This document shows positions 1-12,300 of a stretch of 64,000 bases of DNA, in pieces. This stretch comes from Rhea pennata (Eukaryota; Chordata; Aves; Rheiformes; Rheidae). Below the pieces are notes generated by a model that made no database searches, was not told the origin of the DNA, and saw only the letters and a program-made list of their open reading frames with translations. The position numbers were made by a program, and so were the translations under genes. Numbering within the stretch: position 1 is the first letter of the stretch; each line of letters begins with the position of its first letter. Where the stretch lies: NCBI RefSeq assembly GCF_028389875.1, contig NC_084670.1:13983383-14047382 (forward strand), written 5' to 3'.

Positions 1-2306
1 TAAACTTTTATAAAAAAAAAGGTTTACAAATAAACTAACAAAGTTAGCACTGAACTAACTTTTGTACCATACCTCCATGTCTGTGAAAACATAAATACTA
101 GATGCAGCATGCAGAGCGTAACTTGGGATTGTTTTGCCTGGCAAGTATTAGTACTACCACTAATGCATCCAACATAGTGCATTTGCTTTCTTCATTATGC
201 CTAAAATTAATAAAAATCACAGAGCATATTAAACCAATATCACAAAATAATCGCATATAACATAGTGCTTTAGCCTAGTCGATTAGCACTAGTATACAGT
301 GTAAGCCAAGTTTCAGATGAAAAACATTCAGAACTTGTTGTTTACTCAAAGGAAATGTATCAGGCATTTTGTAATGTTTACAAGCTGTTCTTGGAAGTAT
401 AAGAACTTCTGTTTTCTTTCAGATACTAGGAAGAACACATTACTTTATAATTTCAGCTCATTAAAGTAGTGTTAAATGTTCTAGCTAGTAGACACTTTCT
501 CCAACTCCCAAATCATGTTTCACACTCATCTTGCTACTTGTGTGTTTAAAAAGGTTTTTCTAAGATGCATACATCCATAGAAAGCATTCATCAACTACTG
601 TTATAGAAGATAACCAGAGTTTCTTAAAATGTAAGGAATGCTGAGTGCACCAGTAAATTGACATTTTTATTAGAGGGTATTAGCAAGAATTCCTAAAAGC
701 TCTAGCACTACATGCTTTTTAACTCCACCTTCACGAACATAAACTTATCTTGATAGTCAACAAAGTCTTGGTGGACAACTGAAGATTCCTTCTCTTTATT
801 ACGAAACAACTGGGTGACAAGCAGTAAAAGCACTGAGTCTGTTCATTACACCAAAGCAGTTAGGGAAGCCCAGGCTTAAAAACTATTAAAAGTTCCAGGG
901 ATTTGACATTTTATGATTATGGTTTTGGCACCTCTGTACTAACAGACACAGCCTTAAAGCTGAACTGCTCGTAGAAAATTGATAAGCATCTAACAAAGAA
1001 CAATCCACTGCTGCAGTCTTCAGAAGCTGATGGTCACACAGTGCATAGAGATGTCAAGTTATTGCCAGTTTTGAAGACCTGTATATTGTTTCAATATAAT
1101 GAAGTAGTGTATCCACTGCAGGTCGTCATAAATAACCTGCATAGTGGTTGCCAGCAACTGCTATTTCTTGAATCTAGAACTGGTAGAGGTTAGCCTCACA
1201 AGATTAAACTCTGCTTTAAGAAGTATTTAATCGTGTTCATCTCTTTGTCCTCATTCCCATGTTGTTCTTCATTTAGCCACATACAGCAGTGACGAAACTT
1301 AGAGGGTGGTATGTCAGATGCATCTTCACAAGCCTCTGTTGCTCAACTACTAGCACTTCTGGTAGCTGTGCCTGGAGCATGTTTTCATCCTTAATGGTGT
1401 ACTAAGAGTTTCAAAATGGTACTGGCTGTGCAAAGAAGTGTTGACTACAGAAACACAAGAAAGGAATCCGGGAGCTTTTAAGTCTAGTTTACCTGTGATG
1501 ACAGGATAGGGGATGCTGTGGCTTTCTGATAACTCTACTACCACTGTTGGGGAAACAGTCAATGCATAAGGGTATGCAGCAGGGTAAAACCCAGCTATCT
1601 GAATACAGCATATGCATGCTTATTCATATAAAATAGTTATAGTGAACAATCTCAATTAAAACTAACCCTACTCTCCACCTTTTACCTCAGAGATGTCAAG
1701 TGCTAGGGGACTGATCTGGAAGGAAAGAGATTTCTTTCAATGCCAGCATGAGATGTTCTTACCTAGAAAATACTGTATGCTCTGCATGTTGAACTTTCTG
1801 TATGATTTGCCTCTTCTAATACCCGGTCTCTCTACTATGTTAGAAATATATATATGTGCTGAGAGCATCTTTAGGTAGTTTGCTTCTGAACTAGGAAATT
1901 TATACCAGCAAGCTATTGCCTCCTTTCTTCTCAGAAATAATAACTGTTACTGAATGTTTGCATGACCACTCAAAATGTATTATAATAAGAAAGCATTAGA
2001 AAAAAATCTGTTATGACTCCAAAAGTGTTAAGATGCAGCTTCAGAGCTTTTCTGGAAATCACGTTTTCTAGTTAAAGTTAGAGGTTCTCTGCCACATCTA
2101 TCATTTTCCCTTTTCTTTATATGCTGAGAGAATGTACTTGTAGAGGTAGGGGGGGGTTGTGTTTTCTGTTTTGGGAGGGGGTTATTATTATTATTATTTT
2201 TTAAGGGGCAATTGTCTATTCCTAGTTGCACCACTTTTTCAGATGTTCTTGGTTGGGACTAACATCAATTTGTGATCAAGACCTGCTCAGTGGCAGGATA
2301 GTTACA

Positions 2307-2480
2307 GAGCACTGGAACAGGTTGCCCAGAGAGGTTGTACAGTCTCCTTCTCTGGAGATATTCAAGGCCTGCCTGGATGCAGCCCTGTCTAACATGCTCT
2401 AGGTGACCCTGCTGAGCAGGGAGGTTGGACTCGATGATCTCCAGAGGTCCCTTCCAACCTTCCTGATTCTATGATTCTAT
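2307..2480 (+). mobile_element. CR1 LINE, 3'-end fragment
   Basis: The stretch matches the well-known 3' end of avian CR1 non-LTR retrotransposons. It opens with GAGCACTGGAACAGGTTGCC, continues through the conserved segment TCTCCTTCTCTGGAGATATT and the segment GATGATCTCCAGAGGTCCC, and ends in the diagnostic ATTCTATGATTCTAT octamer repeat. Only the terminal ~170 bases are present, the usual 5'-truncated form. No target-site duplication is expected, because CR1 inserts without one. It sits in sense orientation in the MIGA1 intron. Confidence 0.95.
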
Positions 2481-3734
2481 AGTTATACCATTCTTGCCTA
2501 CTTAGCTGGTTGATTTAACCACTTCCTTAGAGTTCGATGATATGCATACAGCAATAACACAGCTATTTTTATTTCATCAGTTAGCATGAGAGGAAGCAAA
2601 AAATAAAGATCATCAAGAACGTCATCCTCATCAACTCCCAGGTATCAGATTCTATGTTAATCTGTAACCACAGAGGCTATGCTCAGACATCTTCCTCTGC
2701 TGAAGACATTATCTCAGGCTGGCTGGCAGCACATGGAGGTTATCTGCATCTAACTGTAGAAATTGTGTGAGTCCTGATTCAAAGTCAGTTTGTCTGAATA
2801 TCTGAAGAAAGTGTTTTGTCTGAAGTTCACTAGGAAAAATTAATATAATCCTCTGCTACAGAAATGATAACCTCCAGGAAAGGGACAGCTGTTTACAAAG
2901 GGTGTATCTGTTCACAACCTATTCCTTCTCATGTTTTGCAAATGAAATAAAGTAAATGGATTTATTTTTTATGGCTTCAGGAATAGCTGGATCAAGTAAA
3001 AAAAAAATAGTGTACTACTTTGTGTTATGTTCTTTATTTTGGAAAATGTATTTGTATCTTTTCAGAGATAGTGTTTCCATAACTGTAATGTAGAAAAACA
3101 AATTCCGGAGTAAAGATCTTCATATTTGTTATACCTGTTCTAGGTATTGCCGTATTTTTTACACATGTGTGCACATGCATGCATGTACACGCACACACAC
3201 ACATATCAAAAAAGAAATCAGTATGTTCTTGTTTATTCCAGATGACTAAATTATTTTCTCCTACATATTTTCATGTGTATGTTCAAATGAATATATGCAG
3301 TTTCCTATACTTAGTAAGAATGTAAATTTGCAGAATTGATAACACTATTCAATTTTTGAGAAAATCTTTGGTCTTAATAGCTATAAATCTATTTTAAGAA
3401 GTCAGCTTATTCTACTCTGTTCTTCCAAACAAAACAACTGATGAACAAATACGTACTTTTAGAGTAGATCTTTTTTAAACTAGATGAATTCTGATAGCAT
3501 ACATTACTCATTAAGGTACAACATTTTATGGATCTTAGTTTTTTTTTTGTTTTTTTTTTTTCCACTTATTCCATAATTATTGCATTGTCACTTGAGATAT
3601 TTCTAGGCTCTGTTTTTATAATATGGAAGCACAGGTTTGTTTCCACCACCAAGACAGCTACAGAAAAAATGAATTAATAGAAGTTATTGGAATTCATGTT
3701 CTAGTCACTTACTAAACAGAATTGTATGTTCCTC

Positions 3735-3753
3735 TTTTTTTTTTTTTTTTTTT
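3735..3753. repeat. poly(T) run, 19 nt
   Basis: Uninterrupted T19 in the MIGA1 intron. There is no identifiable retroelement body beside it, so it is best taken as a simple repeat. Confidence 0.9.
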
Positions 3754-4460
3754 GATCATTAGTAAAACGATGCAATGTTTTTAGTGGAAATAGTAACTAG
3801 CCATTGTTTTGTGGATAAAATAGTCTATTCTGTATACGGGAGTTTTCTGTATTATTTATATACTTTGAATTCTAAATGTTTGGGGTTTTTTTCTTTGTTC
3901 TAAAGCTGTCTGTGTTTATTTGAATTTATGTAACTATTTAGACAGTAAAAACTGCAGATAACAAAAACATTTTTGGGAGTTGATAGTAAAGTGCTGGATG
4001 CTCATGCTTCACACAGTATGCTATGGTAATTAGCAGGCACATTTATCAGGAAGCAACAAGAAAGGCGACAGGATGTTATTATTTCCAACATCCTAAAGAT
4101 TTGTGTGATGCAATTTTTCTGTATTTTGTGTCTTTTTTTTTTTTTTGACAGCATTGAAACTTTTTTAGCATTATAACATTAGATGTAACCAGTCAAAACC
4201 AAAACTGAATCAATTTTATTAATTTAACTTTTGAAAGTTACAGTTTCAGATTGTAATCATTATAAACCAATAATCATCTTAATGGTACGATGTTTCACTT
4301 CTGTTTGCTACTTGAGTGCTAACCCCTTGTTTTTGGGTAGCTGCAGAAAAGGATACATCTTTTACAAGAATAGCAGGCCAACTTTTGCTTGATTTGTTTT
4401 ATCTTTTTAAAAAATATTTTAGTGAGCTCTTTAATGAAAAATTTTTAAATTATGTTTCAG

Positions 4461-4579
4461 CTTACAGAGCACAGAGAGATTCGTAGTACCTATAGTTTAG
4501 ATTCCCTCTGCCATTGTCCGCTGTATGAAGAAGCTATGCACTTGGCAGAAGAAGGCAAAATTTATTCCCGAGTGTTAAG
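4461..4579 (+). CDS. MIGA1: MIGA1 exon, first in window (119 nt)
   Basis: The acceptor ATGTTTCAG precedes LTEHREIRSTYSLDS and the donor GTACTG follows. It starts in phase 0 and leaves two bases (AG) that are completed by the next exon to AGG. Confidence 0.95.
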
Positions 4580-7500
4580 GTACTGATTTATGTTTACCTG
4601 ATAATTTCCAAAAAAGTAAAGTTAAATGTTTTACGTAGAACTCATTTCAAAAAATTACTCATGCCAAATATTATTTCTAAGAAAGAATTAGACTTGGTAT
4701 AATTTTTTTGTTCTTCTCTTTTTATTAATTGTTAAAATTCTGTTTTATATAGGACTGAAATATTTGAATGTCTAGGAGACAGTGACTTTCTTGCTAAGCT
4801 TCATTGTATTCGACAAGCTTTTCAGGTAAATGCAGAGTTTTATGTCTTGTTAAGCATAAGCTACATGCTAGTGAAACTATCAATACAGTATCTGTGCAAA
4901 CATTTTTGTAATATATCATGTAATTAAATGTTTTCTTGTTGCTTTTGGTTTTTCTATAATGGGACATACTTGCAAAGGAGTTTTCTGATTAGCTTTGGAA
5001 TTTTTGCTCCAAAGGCTGATAGGGAACTTTTCCACTGTACTAACAGTTTATAATCAAAAAGTATACACTGAATTTGACTGAAGTAATTAAGGTTACTTAG
5101 TATAGCATACTAATTAATGTCTGTATTTTCTGCAAACTTTTCTAGATAATTCTTTCAGAAACAGCTAACAGAATATTTCTTGCTGAAAGTGGAAGGAAAA
5201 TTTTATCTGCTTTAATTGTGAGAGCACGGAAGGTAAAATCCCTTTTTAACTGATGTTTTACTGCTTAATGGAACATCTACTAGAATTCACTTTTCAGTGT
5301 AAGTAAACATTCTCCTACTAAGTTTGCTTGGCACTCGTTGCTTTTACCTCACAGAATCCAAAGAAATTTGAAGATGTCTTTGATGAAATGATACAGTTTT
5401 TGGAACAAACGGATCACTGGGATAATACTGAAATGGAACTTGCTGCTAGAGGGGTGAGTCTGAAAATTTCTGAAAAGTATTTTTACTCTTTCTTTTATTA
5501 TGCAAACTGTTGCCTCTTAAAATAGACTTTTACAGTTCAGAATTGTGGGAAAGGCAACTATTTTATGTTTACATTGTTGATTTGAAGAGATTGCACCCAC
5601 CAGAACAGTTCGGTACAAGAAAACGTGATATTTTTCAACTTTTCCCCTGCTGACAAAGCATCTTTAATATTTCATTAAAAAAAAAAACAGTGAAAAATTT
5701 GCATGTTAATGTAGAGTTGGAATAATGCCGTGTGCTGAATTCCAGTGCTGAAAGAGAAACCAAGTTATGTAGATCATGTTCTGATTTAATATAGGTGAAA
5801 AACCTGAATTTTTATGATGTTGTTTTGGACTTCATATTAATGGATTCCTTTGAAGATTTAGAAAATCCACCAATATCTATACAGAATGTAGTAAACAACC
5901 GCTGGCTAAATTCTTCTTTTAAAGAAACAGTAAGTATTTGTGTGTAATTTTCATATTCATTATTCTGTAGTACATTGCAATAGGTAGACAGTGTGATAGC
6001 TGTAACATTGGTGTGAGCACAAAATTTCTGAAAGGCTGAAACCATTCTTCTGATGATCTGTGCTTTATATTCTTAAAGAACAGTGGAGAATAAGAATGTG
6101 GGAACAGAGGAGAATAATTCCATCCTTTCTATCTGATTAAGAATTAGCGCCAACACTTGCAGCATAAAGATTATATTGTCCTAGTAACAGCATTAACTTG
6201 GAGGCAAAGAAAGTACACCTTTCAGTGTAAAGTCTAATTCAGCTTCCAGTATAATTGAATATGGACCTGAAGTATTCCTCTGCAAAAAAGAACATATTGT
6301 ATTATCAGGTTTTTCATAATCATAATTTTAAAGCTATCAGACTGGGCCCAAAATATTTAGGATGAATGATTATATTGGAGAAAACATTTTTAACTTGTCC
6401 TGCAAAAACATCAGTTTGCTCTGAGAAAGTAGAATATTACAAGGAAAGCTTCTGTTAGCTACATCTAAGATATTAGATACAATTTGTAAGATATTAGATA
6501 CAATTTATATTCGTATGCCAGAGTTTTAGCAAGAAGAGACGAAAAGTAGTAAGTAAAAGAATGTGATATAGGGATTCAGATGTTTGTAACATCTTAGTTT
6601 TTTTCCATGTGTTTCTACCTATTTATTGTCAGTTAGAATTCATCCCACTGATACAGAAATACTGGCTACTGCCATGACTACCTGATAGCGATACTATTGT
6701 TATTTCATTCATTTGTATCTGTAAATCTCCAGTTTTCCTTTTATTTTTGTCTTTCAGTTGAAATATTCTCTCTACAGAAAAAGAAAAAAGTTAACATGTA
6801 TGTTTATATTTTTTAATATGATAAAATTGTTTTGTGAGTAGGAAGTTATCTTACAGTACTGAAAGAACATCAGATTAGGTCAGTTTGAAACTCTATTACA
6901 AGCTATGAGGAGGGAAAAAGCCTAGTTTTGATATCAGTATATTGTATTTCACAGATCCATATTTGGACAAAACTACTTAGCAGAATTCAAAGCTATTGCA
7001 AGAATGTTTTCACTGAAATGAAAAAAAAGACATTTGAATGTGTTCACATACTTCTTAATATCTAAAATAGTTAGATGTCTCAGCACACATTTTGAGATAT
7101 AACAGACTGGTTCTGTTAAGCTTAATAAACATTAATTGTTCAACTGTAAAAAGCAGTCAAGGGTACAAAATTACATATGAATTAAACTAAAAAATGTTGG
7201 AAAGACAGACTTCAAAATAACAAATGAGCTACATTTAACAGTCATTTGTGTCAGCTGATATTTCATAGTTTTAAACTTTATATTATCACAAGATTGTAAT
7301 ACAAGGAAATACAAATGCCCAAAATATACAAATATAATATTCCACACTTCAGTGTTTTTGAAGTATGGGTTTGGGGGGGTTGTTGTTTTTTTTTGTTTTA
7401 CATTTAGGCTGTGGCTTCAAGCTGTTGGTCAGTACTGAAGCAGAAAAGACAGCAAATGAAGGTAAGTTGCCTTGCAAATCAGCTCTGAAGAATTTGAAGT

Positions 7501-8844
7501 TTAGCCTTGTAGTTTTGGAAAAATAAATTACAGATTAACCCTTAATTCTGTAGACACGTTCGTTAGTCTGCCAATTGGAGAAATTTAGCTCTTGGAGCCT
7601 TAATATATATTTCTTAGGGGAAAAAAAAAGTCCTAGCTAAACAATTCTCAAGGTAGTTTAGGTCCAGTGAGCAGTGATGAGAGGACCATGGTCACTAATC
7701 TTTCCCCTCATTTAGACTATGATTCTCAATGCTGTGTCCCTGCATCATCTGTCAGATGAAAGTTCAGTCCTATCCCTTTACCTGCCTGAACTATCCTCTT
7801 CCTCAATAGCTACAGGAGCTCTAGCACAGTCTCTCTCAGCTGTGCCTCAAACAGGAGTCACTGAATAAAACTTTTCTGTCATATAGGAGGTCAGAGTGGA
7901 TGATTCATAATCTTTTTGGTCTTAAACCCATTAATCTTAAAGTATCACTTAAGTAAAAATCTTCTAAAACAATCCTGACACTTGGTACAGTTGCCATATA
8001 ATTTAAAGGAGTTTGGGTTACAACAGCCCTAAAATAAAAGGTCCTTTAGGCTTTTCTAAGGACTTAATATCATATAATAGAATTTTGTACTAAATTTACC
8101 ATGTAACTTTTTTCTCCAATTTTTACATCACTAGGTACCTGATGGATTTTTTGCACATTTCTATGCTATATGTGAACATATCAGCCCTGTTTTGGCATGG
8201 GGCTTTCTGGGCCCTAGGAACTCCCTTTATGACCTATGCTGCTTCTTCAAGGTTTGCACTTTATTTTTGTAATTACTACTTATCTTAGTAAAGCAAAACA
8301 AAATCTTCCAGATTTAAAAAGTGAGGCTCTTATTTATAAGCACACATTTGCATTTTCCTAAAATAAAGATTAACAGTAAGAAATCATGAAAATGCTTACT
8401 TTAATATTGAACAGGTTTTTTAGGCCTGAAACTGTTTTGTAAATTCTGTTTTAGTGGATGTCTATCTAAGCAGAGAAAGAGTACATAAATGGATGTTTTG
8501 GGGAAATATAATGTGTAAAAGAAAGAAATAGCTTTGTATACTATTTTTTGTTGTTGTTCTCGTAAGTGTATACATGTTTTCTTTCTTTTTCTTCCTTCTT
8601 CCGCATCCTCCCTCCTCCCCCCCAGGATCAAGTGCTTTTCTTCTTGAAAGACATTTTTGATTTTGAAAAGGTGCGATACTCAAGCATGGAGAGTTTGGCT
8701 GAAGATCTTATGCAATTACTAATCCGACGCACTGAACTTCTAATGGCCTACCTTGGAGCAGATTCACTAAGACATGTCAGCGCTTGCGTAAGTGGTCATG
8801 GCCATGTCATGACCAGTGGGCTTTTAGAAGCGAAAGTACAGTAA
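4461..8844 (+). CDS. MIGA1: MIGA1 (mitoguardin 1), C-terminal 300 residues, eight exons
   Basis: Coding exons are 4461-4579, 4753-4825, 5146-5232, 5355-5453, 5795-5929, 7408-7461, 8135-8251 and 8626-8844. Joined, they give an uninterrupted frame of 903 nt ending in TAA at 8842-8844. The product matches the C-terminal half of mitoguardin 1 (FAM73A; the human protein is about 632 residues). Recognisable stretches are LYEEAMHLAEEGKIYSRVLR, FLAKLHCIRQAFQ and the helical end with LLIRRTELLMAYLGADSL. MIGA proteins sit in the mitochondrial outer membrane by an N-terminal anchor (not in this window), stabilise MitoPLD (PLD6) and promote mitochondrial fusion; the C-terminal domain covered here is the hydrophobic helical lipid-binding part. 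All introns are GT-AG. Earlier exons lie left of the window. NEXN follows on the same strand about 4.4 kb downstream. Confidence 0.97.
4753..4825 (+). CDS. MIGA1: MIGA1 exon (73 nt)
   Basis: Encodes TEIFECLGDSDFLAKLHC and the following IRQAFQ. Acceptor TTATATAG, donor GTAAAT. It begins with one base completing a split codon and ends on a codon boundary. Confidence 0.95.
5146..5232 (+). CDS. MIGA1: MIGA1 exon (87 nt)
   Basis: Encodes 29 residues beginning IILSETANRIFLAESGRK. Phase 0 on both sides; acceptor TTCTAG, donor GTAAAA. Confidence 0.95.
5355..5453 (+). CDS. MIGA1: MIGA1 exon (99 nt)
   Basis: Encodes 33 residues including NPKKFEDVFDEMIQFLEQT. Phase 0 on both sides; acceptor CCTCACAG, donor GTGAGT. 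Confidence 0.95.
5795..5929 (+). CDS. MIGA1: MIGA1 exon (135 nt)
   Basis: Encodes 45 residues from VKNLNFYDVVLDFILMDSFE to NSSFKET. Phase 0 on both sides; acceptor AATATAG, donor GTAAGT. A 1.5-kb AT-rich intron follows, with no recognisable element beyond an imperfect 21-nt tandem duplication at 6467-6506. Confidence 0.95.
7408..7461 (+). CDS. MIGA1: MIGA1 exon, short (54 nt)
   Basis: An 18-codon, phase 0-0 exon encoding AVASSCWSVLKQKRQQMK. Acceptor ACATTTAG, donor GTAAGT. Skipping it would keep the frame. Confidence 0.94.
8135..8251 (+). CDS. MIGA1: MIGA1 exon (117 nt)
   Basis: Encodes 39 residues including VPDGFFAHFYAICEHISPVL and GFLGPRNSLYDLCCFFK. Phase 0-0; acceptor TCACTAG, donor GTTTGC. 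Confidence 0.95.
8626..8844 (+). CDS. MIGA1: MIGA1 terminal coding exon
   Basis: A pyrimidine-rich tract ending CCCCCCCAG precedes the exon. It encodes 72 residues starting DQVLFFLKDIFDFEKVRYSS and ending GLLEAKVQ, with TAA at 8842-8844. This agrees with the known MIGA1 C-terminus in character and length. Confidence 0.95.
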   Translation, partial: DQVLFFLKDIFDFEKVRYSSMESLAEDLMQLLIRRTELLMAYLGADSLRHVSACVSGHGHVMTSGLLEAKVQ

Positions 8845-9330
8845 GCTTAAAGTACATGACAAACAAAATGGAGTGCACATTGACTCACTCCTTCCCACCT
8901 TTCTTTCTATAACCCCAAAGCTATCATTGCTCTTACTGAGCAAACATCTGAAAATGTACCACATTGCTAAATATAGAAAAGGACTCAGGGAGGTTAAAAA
9001 ATACATCTAGGAAAAGAACTGGTGTGCATAGTATTGTATATATCTAAATTAAATTTGCAGCCCAGCTGTCACTGTATTTGTATTTAATGTATCCCAAAGC
9101 TTTTTTTCTGTAATATTTGGGTAAAGTTTGTTTATGAAATACTGTACTTATGCCACAGATTATTTGTGATTGAAGCTGATGGAGTTGTTTAAAGTCTTGT
9201 ACTACAAATGCTTATTACAGTGTCTTGAAGTCATTATGTGTTTAGATCTAGAAAGTGTTTCAACTAGGGCATATACACTCTGATTTATGTGACACATGCA
9301 ATAAAATAATTACACTCACAAAATTGAACA
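8845..9330 (+). other. MIGA1: MIGA1 3' UTR (proximal form)
   Basis: The stretch between the MIGA1 stop and the first convincing cleavage signal. It has no further coding potential. Longer 3' UTRs are possible, because more AATAAA hexamers occur at 10543, 11406 and 11743. Confidence 0.7.
9300..9305 (+). terminator. MIGA1: MIGA1 poly(A) signal AATAAA
   Basis: Canonical AATAAA about 455 nt after the stop codon. A GT-rich stretch (TTTGTGTGGGTGTAGG) starts some 50 nt downstream, the expected arrangement for a used cleavage site. Confidence 0.7.
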
Positions 9331-12300
9331 TGTTGCCACTGCCCTGAAATTACATTTGTGTGGGTGTAGGCTGTCATTTTATATTACAGCATAAGAGTAA
9401 TGGAGTAAATAGAGGTATCATTTGGGCAGTAATGACCTTCACTATGCTTTTTTTTTACTTTATTTTGTTTAAAGATACCTAATCATTAAAATGATCACTT
9501 CAGACCACTCTTTTATTTATTTTAAAAGCTGTGGTAGTCTCATCACCTAATTTAAGACTTTTCCTTTTTCCAAAGCACTTAGGAATTTACTGGCTATGAG
9601 TAACACCATTCTTGGTTCAAATGTAGCATTTAAAACTGTATCCTTAAATAGGGCTGTATGATGAGATCTGTTATTCATGAAACAGAATCAAAGGCACAGT
9701 GAGTTATAATTAAAAGGATTTTAGTCTCACTCACTTCCTTGTAGGCAGTCAGTTGTCAGTTTAAGAGGAAATTTAAGTAATTGTGTCCATCTATTCAGAT
9801 GTGCAAAACTGTCTAAGGATATGGAACCCTTAACTTAGGGGCATAGTATAGTAGCGAGGCATCAGGCAATTGCAGCAGTTTTCTTTTTTTCCCCTGTGCT
9901 AGAGATGATAAATAAGGATGATCTATGTATCCCATAGACTGAAGTTAGTTATTAGCTTTTAAACTATATTTATGTATGCTTTGCCACACAAAGCCAGCCC
10001 ACAAAAATCTGTGCTATGTTACAAGTATATATAAGTAATACAAAGTAATTCTAAATGTTGAGGTACTTTAGAAGCCTTTTAAAAAAAATCTAGCATATGG
10101 AAACAAACTTGAATTAGTAAATACATTCAACTTTTGTTACAAACAACCCAAAATCATAGTTGAAAAGGAAGGCCTGTGTAATTCACAGACTTCAGTGAAG
10201 TCACTGCTTCACTTCTTTTGTCTTGCTCATTTGATAAATGTAAAAAGTATGAAAATGAGTCATATGACTTTTCTATAAAACAGAAATTCTAAATGCTGCT
10301 GTTGACCTATTTCTACCATTCAAGCTGCTGAAATTGGCACTATGCTATATTTTTTTCTTAGCAGAGTCTCTCTTCAGTACCAGGATCTGAACATTTTTTT
10401 CAGCCTTCTCATTTAGCTTATCTCCTTAATCTTACAGCTCCAAAATGTACATATTTCAGCAGCTGTTTGCAAGGCTGTGAATGAAATTATAGGGAACAAT
10501 AAGATGTTCCATTAGATTACAGAATCAATAAGAGTAGCTGGAAATAAAAGTAACAGAGTAAACAGCATATTCACAACAAAGGTACTACCTGAGAAAGTGT
10601 AAAGTGTCAAAGGAAATTATCTACCATAATTTGTCTATAGTAATAATTATATATATAGTAATAGAAGGATATTAAGAAAATTACCCCTTAATGTTCATCA
10701 CAGAAAAACAATTGTTGCGTTTTGTGTGGAGTGTTTTTTTTATATATATATAGAAGCAACGGTATATTTAAATGTTTTCATGATTTTTTAAAAAATTGTA
10801 ATTGGCAATATCTCCACATTATTCATAAGAAGTGGTGCTTGAAGAAAGTGCAGCCCAAACATTATTAAATGGTGTTACCATAGAAGTGTAGAATTTTCAA
10901 ATAATTTAATAGTTTGGTCTTCTGTCAAGTGAAATGTATTCATTTAGATCATGATTGTTCCCATGACAGTCAAAAGTCCACAGGATCAAGGCAAAAATCA
11001 GACTCATGTACTTCCCATCCATGCTGTCGCCTATATGTTTCATTCAGACTTTGGCTTTTAATTGTGTGAATTTCCAAAACATTTAAGGAAGGAAGGAAGG
11101 AAGAAACCTGCAGAAATGTGTAGGTAGACTCTTGACTTATTCTGGGTCTTTTTGGACCTTTTCCTGAAAAGCATTCAGGAACTATATAATATTCTGTCCG
11201 TACTAACTCAAAAACAGAATTGTAAATTTAAATGGAAGATTATTGATTCCTTGTAACCCAGAAGGTTTATAAAGAATATTTATAACCAACCACCTAGCTG
11301 AAGGATTTCAAAAGTCTACCATTTCTGAAAACAGGAATGCCAGATTTGCACCAAAACAATGATAGTGTGATGTAACTGTACTTCAGTAGTTATAGCGTAT
11401 TTCATAATAAAAGTAAAAATTTGGTTTAAAACTTCTGAAATAAACAGTTTTGAGTGCCACTTTCCGTGCTAAAAGCAAACTAAATTTAAAAAGCATCTTC
11501 TTTTGCCATAACTATATTCCTAAAATCAGAAATATTGAACGGTGCAAGATTTAAACAAGAACTGAATATTTCTATCATTTGTAATTTAGTTGTAATATTA
11601 CTTTTAATGTGTTTTTAATCACTGTTATACTTCACTTTTGTAGTCTTATGTTTCTATCAGACTAAACATGTCAAATCAAGTGCTAGAGTAAGCATATTTG
11701 TGAACTTTCTATTGCCTAAATGAACTGCAGTTGTGTATACTAAATAAAATAATGAGATGAAATGAATATGGAAGAAAACTGGTTAACTTATTGTAAGTTG
11801 GGTAAGGCATTTCTTTTAATGAAGGAAAAAAAAGAACAACTTTGCAACTTTCTACTGACATCCATCTCGTTGCATTTCAGCTTAAAATAACTGGCAGTAT
11901 AAATGGGGTGATCTGTGAAAGAGAAATCAAACTGCAGTAAATGGAAACATTCACTTGTTATTTTCCCCTTTTTTTTTTTAACTAATATAATCAATACTTG
12001 AAAGTATTTTAGAATCTGTTTTACTCTATATTGATTGTAATAGCACATAGATTAGCCTGATGCTTATCTAAATGTATCTAAAAGTTGAATTTCCATAATT
12101 CTTGATACCTAATGTAAAATTACTTCATGTGAAAACAACTTTGATATTAGATAGTCCTCTTAATTGGAATTTACTTCCCAAAAATCAAACACAAAACTAC
12201 TACACAATTAATTATATAAAAGAAAAAGAATGGAAACTGCTTTTGAGGTGTGCAGTTTAAACTGATTTATTTAACTCTTACTGAACACTCCACAGCATTG

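Larger units (their letters stand above)
1..4460 (+). other. MIGA1: MIGA1 intron (partial, left edge)
   Basis: No exon of MIGA1 is recognisable here; the stretch precedes the first exon in the window, whose acceptor ends at 4460. It is AT-rich and holds one CR1 fragment (2307-2480), a short CA run near 3187-3205, a 19-nt T run at 3735-3753 and another T run near 4133-4146. On the minus strand, 700-1600 contains several open stretches of 35-50 codons with weak DAZL-like resemblance, treated as a finding rather than a gene. Confidence 0.8.

Noticed and set aside
8401..9006. Minus-strand frames over the last MIGA1 exon
   Set aside because: They are shadows of the coding + strand exon and its pyrimidine tract.
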